Source: an uncultured Odoribacter sp.
GTDB lineage: Bacteria > Bacteroidota > Bacteroidia > Bacteroidales > Marinifilaceae
Reading direction: 5' to 3'
Length of the DNA stretch: 21,466 nucleotides
Assembly (NCBI GenBank): GCA_934725835.1
Contig: CAKVCR010000010.1
Span: forward strand, 1 to 21,466
Part shown: piece by piece, positions 18,804 through 21,466 of the stretch
Layout of the letters: every line of letters begins with the position of its first letter
Position numbering within the stretch: position 1 is the stretch's first letter
Program-made: the position numbers and the translations under genes
Notes under the pieces: generated by a model
What the model saw: the letters and a program-made list of their open reading frames with translations, nothing else
What the model was told of the DNA's origin: nothing
Database searches by the model: none

Positions 18804-19007
18804 TTAAGCGATAACCGCCATGCCCTGGTGGTTTCTGCCATTCCAGCGCACGGTGACACGCTTAGAGGACGGATTTCCGGTAATCACGGTTCCGTCGGAT
18901 ACCCGGGCTATGTATTTCCCGTCAATGTGGTTAAAATCCACGGAGATACCGCCTCCGGATTTCTTGACCAGCGAGCCGATCAGCTGCTGGAATTTTTCGT
19001 AACTCAT
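18804..19007 (-). CDS. Hypothetical protein (67 aa)
   Basis: GGAGG lies seven bases before the ATG at 19007. The product (MSYEKFQQLIGSLVKKSGGGISVDFNHIDGKYIARVSDG...) has an N-terminal helix and then beta strands ending in VTVRWNGRNHQGMAVIA. No family is recognised. It leads the operon containing the tandem paralogs and follows the terminator at 19073-19097. Confidence 0.75.
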   Translation of the reverse strand: MSYEKFQQLIGSLVKKSGGGISVDFNHIDGKYIARVSDGTVITGNPSSKRVTVRWNGRNHQGMAVIA

Positions 19008-19031
19008 TGTGATACCTCCGTTATTAGGATT

Positions 19032-19046
19032 GGGAATGAAATTCCC
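19032..19046 (-). other. Small hairpin before the 67-aa gene
   Basis: GGGAAT-GAA-ATTCCC, 25 nt upstream of the ATG at 19007. It may be a leader element. Confidence 0.4.
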
Positions 19047-19072
19047 GTTTGGAACATAAGTCCATAATAAAA

Positions 19073-19097
19073 CGCTCAGAAGAAATTCCTCTGAGCG
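19073..19097 (-). terminator. Terminator of the zinc-ribbon gene
   Basis: An 8-bp stem CGCTCAGA/TCTGAGCG with a 9-nt loop, then TTTTATT on the minus strand, 15 nt after the stop. Confidence 0.85.
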
Positions 19098-19111
19098 CTC
19101 TGGTTACGGAT

Positions 19112-19330
19112 TTATGCGGGGTTTACACGGCTGCGGAGAATTTTGTTTCCGCAGGGTTCCATCTTCTTGGTTTCCTTGTTTTCGACTTCTCCGTCACAAA
19201 CCATGACGTTGGTACCGGGGATTTCCCGCAGGACAGCGCCGCAGCGGCGGCATGTCTGGGATTTGACGGTGGGTTTGGGCGGGAAAATGCCACGGGAAGC
19301 GGCGAATTCCTGGAAAGATGTGTAGGTCAT
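19112..19330 (-). CDS. Zinc-ribbon protein (72 aa)
   Basis: The start is ATG at 19330, preceded by GAGGAGG about seven bases upstream. Cys27-x2-Cys30 (CRRCGAVL), Cys45 and Cys60 (EPCGNKIL) form a plausible treble-clef or zinc-ribbon site. The N-terminus is a short helix (SFQEFAASRGIFP) and the linker is lysine-rich. It resembles many small phage zinc-finger proteins. Its role (nucleic acid or protein binding) cannot be told. It has its own terminator. Confidence 0.78.
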   Translation of the reverse strand: MTYTSFQEFAASRGIFPPKPTVKSQTCRRCGAVLREIPGTNVMVCDGEVENKETKKMEPCGNKILRSRVNPA

Positions 19331-19404
19331 AGTGGATTCCTCCTCTGTTGATTCTGTTTACTTTCAATTCCGCGTCTATCTGGATGGGCGCAGAAGTCAA
19401 AGTA

Positions 19405-19437
19405 AATTCCCCTGTCCATTTTCAGAACAGGGGAATT
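19405..19437 (-). terminator. Terminator after the 122-aa Cys-rich gene
   Basis: An 11-bp stem AATTCCCCTGT/ACAGGGGAATT with an 11-nt loop and T-rich flank, about 33 nt after the stop. Confidence 0.75.
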
Positions 19438-19470
19438 ATTACACTATTTAATATAGAGCTGTCTTGCTTG

Positions 19471-19839
19471 TTATAGTCTACTGAACATGACCGGGAATTC
19501 GGTTTGAATTTCCCCGTCTTTTTGCTCGAAAGCCCAACAACTTGCGAATCCGCTTTCGATGTCGTCGTAACCGCCCTCGAACTCAAACCTGTCAAGTATC
19601 TCAAATCTCGGTATTTGCTTTTGCCACATGAAACAGTAGTCGTGAATATGATATTCCCCGGTACCGCTCATTATCGGCTGATAATTTTTGCAATTCCTGC
19701 AGGTTTTTACAGAACTTTTCGGGAGTTTCTCCATGATTTCCCGAAGTTCACCAAAATACGGACATTTAACTGTCGTGCCGGTCTCGAATATCCTCACGCA
19801 TTTAGAAAGGGTTTTGCAACGGCTGCAATTGTCTAACAT
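19471..19839 (-). CDS. Cys-rich protein (122 aa)
   Basis: ATG at 19839 follows GGAGGG by seven bases. The N-terminus MLDNCSRCKTLSKCVRIF carries CxxC-x5-C (Cys5, Cys8, Cys14) and Cys26. A second group is Cys47-x2-Cys50, His64, His66, Cys69. These could bind two zinc ions. The middle and C-terminal parts (EILDRFEFEGGYDDIESGFASCWAFEQ) are acidic and aromatic. The first motif matches the 70-aa protein at 3888-4100, so the two may share a metal-binding module. The function is unknown. Confidence 0.75.
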   Translation of the reverse strand: MLDNCSRCKTLSKCVRIFETGTTVKCPYFGELREIMEKLPKSSVKTCRNCKNYQPIMSGTGEYHIHDYCFMWQKQIPRFEILDRFEFEGGYDDIESGFASCWAFEQKDGEIQTEFPVMFSRL

Positions 19840-20203
19840 TCCATTTCCCTCCAATGCGGCATGGTGCCGCTATACTCTGTTGAGTATCGCATTGCGCCAT
19901 TCCTCTGTCAATGGACAGTAATGATTCCCGTAAGGCATTTTATACGCTATGATTTCGGCTCATTCGACGGAACGGAGTTCCGTCGATGCAGTCCACGCTC
20001 TATTATCAAATGCCGCTTGGGATTCCCCGTTTTCCGGGTACAGCTCTTGTTCCGGCTGCTCAGCCCAGAAGCCTTGGCCGCTTCCGCTCTTTGCCCCATG
20101 TAATCAGCACCCATGGACGCTCCATTTCCTTATGTAATTCCCAATATGGGGCGGAATTTCCTCGGAATGGTAAGGAAATTCCGCATGATAGAGGATACCC
20201 CTG
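19840..20203. other. Hairpin-rich non-coding stretch
   Basis: No supported gene. It contains a 10-bp perfect hairpin TCGACGGAAC-GGA-GTTCCGTCGA (19964-19986), GGCTG-CT-CAGCC (20054-20065) and an 11-bp hairpin GCGGAATTTCC/GGAAATTCCGC (20151-20184). The last lies 20 nt past the 250-aa gene and may help end its transcript, but has no U-tract. A structured RNA is possible. Confidence 0.5.
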
Positions 20204-20956
20204 TTACTGCTTGGTGGCCTTGAACTCCAGTTCGTAAGCCTTGCCGGTCACGATACGATGGCAGATTTCCATCAGGTAGCCGCGCATGTACTTATGGTTG
20301 GCGCAGGTGACGGTCAGAGCCTTGCGGGACTTGCGGGAATAGACGCTCATCAGGAATGCCACGTCATGGCTGACGGGCTTGTATTCCTCGCCTACCATGG
20401 CCTGAACCACGGTGGTCAGGGTCTTCAGGATGTTGGTCTTGCTGGTGGGGGTCTTGCCCATGTCGATCTGCTTGGAGATGTCGCTCATGGCATAGGAGTC
20501 GTTGATTGCCTTGGGGTCGATTCCCAGATCGACGGCCTTCTGGGCAGTCATCAGGAAATTGAACTTCTCCACATAGTGGTTCCAGCTCTTGTCGTGGCCG
20601 ATACCGCCCTCAATGTACTTATGGAGCTTGAGCAGATCGATCTGTCGATCCTTCTCGATAACCTCACGGGTGGCGACGGCTGCTTCCTTGTCCTTCTTCA
20701 CGTCCTTGACGGCGATAACCGTATAGGACAGACGCTTGATAGCTGCCATCATGGGGTCTTCCGTGGCGGCGCATTCGTCGAAGCAAATGCCACGGGCGAT
20801 GCCGGCATATTCGCCGACAGTCTCTTCCATCTCAGTGTTCAGCTTGGTTGCATCGTTGAACCGACCGTCCAGCATAGCATCGTTGAACTGCTTCACCTGT
20901 TCTCTCAGCTTGGCATCGAGTTCGGCCATCTTGGCAACTTTCTCTTCCTTAGTCAT
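20204..20956 (-). CDS. Hypothetical protein (250 aa), helical
   Basis: ATG at 20956 follows AAGGGAAG by six bases. The first ~60 residues are a charged helix (EEKVAKMAELDAKLREQVKQF), followed by helices and a C-terminal segment rich in basic residues (SRKSRKALTVTCANHKYMRGYLMEICHRI). It contains a cysteine pair but no recognised motif. It looks like a widespread hypothetical family of Bacillota phages and plasmids. The function is unknown; a structural or nucleic-acid-related role is only a guess from charge. Confidence 0.8.
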   Translation of the reverse strand: MTKEEKVAKMAELDAKLREQVKQFNDAMLDGRFNDATKLNTEMEETVGEYAGIARGICFDECAATEDPMMAAIKRLSYTVIAVKDVKKDKEAAVATREVIEKDRQIDLLKLHKYIEGGIGHDKSWNHYVEKFNFLMTAQKAVDLGIDPKAINDSYAMSDISKQIDMGKTPTSKTNILKTLTTVVQAMVGEEYKPVSHDVAFLMSVYSRKSRKALTVTCANHKYMRGYLMEICHRIVTGKAYELEFKATKQ

Positions 20957-21466
20957 AACGATCTTCCCTTCAATTTTTGAATTTATGTGCTGATAAGCCC
21001 ATATGAAAGCACACCGACAAACATCCCGTTCGACGGTGTGCTTGATATATAGGTTTATTCGCATGAAGCGAATGTAATCGAACAATTCACACTACTGAAA
21101 TCATTCGCTTGCTTGGGCAATCCGGGCTGTTCCTTGGAACAGTATCCGAACGGTAAAATCCACCCTTGGGTGAATCATGCCATGATTGTCGTCCGGTTGC
21201 GTTTGATTCGTTCGGGCATACCCCAATTTTTTTCGTAGTCAGGGGATAACACGGCTTTCGTTACTCAAGCCGAGCTTAGGATCAGTAGCTAAACCTCCGG
21301 GGATTTTCACAATCTCGTACCATGAGCCTAACTCTCATGCACCGGCGACGCTCGAATATATCTTGGATACTGTTTTTTTAGGTTTTTCAGTCAAACCGTT
21401 TCGCCCCGGACAGCTCACGCCGCCCCGGACAACCAACACCGCAAAGGGGGTCGGAACGCCCCGGAC
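20957..21466. other. Structured non-coding region at the right edge
   Basis: No supported gene was found in 510 nt. Perfect stem-loops are CTGTTCC/GGAACAG (21127-21142), CACCC/GGGTG (21161-21172), AATCATG/CATGATT (21173-21187), CGGCTT/AAGCCG (21252-21272) and CATGAG/CTCATG (21321-21339). CCGAACG (21146-21152) and CGTTCGG (21209-21215) can close the second and third. CGCCCCGGAC recurs at 21402, 21421 and 21457. It continues past the window edge. Confidence 0.55.
21402..21466. repeat. Three copies of CGCCCCGGAC
   Basis: Identical decamers at 21402-21411, 21421-21430 and 21457-21466, spaced 19 and 36 nt apart. The last reaches the window edge, so more may follow. Confidence 0.7.

Noticed and set aside
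21402..21466. CRISPR array
   Set aside because: The repeats are 10 nt with unequal short spacers; no CRISPR geometry and no cas gene.

Overview
The window looks like part of a large mobile replicon, most likely a big phage or phage-plasmid of a gut Bacillota (Clostridia). The grounds are these. Almost every gene lies on the minus strand. Shine-Dalgarno sites are strong (AGGAGG type) with frequent GTG and TTG starts. At least eleven tRNA genes, all with encoded CCA ends, sit between protein genes. Many small genes are of unknown function, and there is no ribosomal or central-metabolism gene. No capsid, tail, terminase or replication gene is visible, so phage versus plasmid is an inference.

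Layout, by window coordinate (transcription runs right to left). 1-3250: small accessory genes, an SPFH/prohibitin-like membrane protein with a mini membrane partner, and tRNAs Lys, Gln, Arg, Gly. 3254-7655: two paralogous DUF6273-like proteins whose C-termini look like diversity-generating retroelement (DGR) variable regions, a radical SAM protein, a methyltransferase, small genes, and tRNAs Thr, Leu, Ser, Met, Pro. 7656-11340: an AAA+ ATPase and a retron-type reverse transcriptase, bordered by four copies of a structured RNA-like repeat, with a very long hairpin and tRNA-Ser(TGA). 11341-16325: a ubiquitin-like conjugation locus. In transcription order it holds a conserved partner (133 aa), a 76-aa ubiquitin-like protein, tRNA-Leu and a tRNA-like sequence, an E2-like protein, a JAMM/JAB peptidase, an acidic protein and a ThiF/E1-like enzyme. 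16326-19840: small coupled genes including an HU-like DNA-binding protein, mini membrane proteins, tandem paralogs and zinc-ribbon proteins. 19840-21466: a 250-aa unknown protein flanked by hairpin-rich non-coding stretches.

How the parts may work together. The E1, E2, JAMM peptidase and ubiquitin-like protein form a compact activation/conjugation/removal set, resembling the PRTRC and related prokaryotic ubiquitin-like systems. The nearby AAA+ ATPase invites comparison with proteasome-type unfoldase plus deubiquitinase pairs, but that link rests only on neighbourhood. The two DUF6273-like proteins carry three DGR target signatures: differences confined to A-derivable codon positions, an identical 22-nt block at the 3' end, and a conserved downstream hairpin. 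No template repeat or classical DGR reverse transcriptase is in the window. The strongest candidates for something undescribed are the ubiquitin-like locus with its Gly-Gly-less tag, and the covarying RNA elements around the reverse transcriptase and AAA+ genes.
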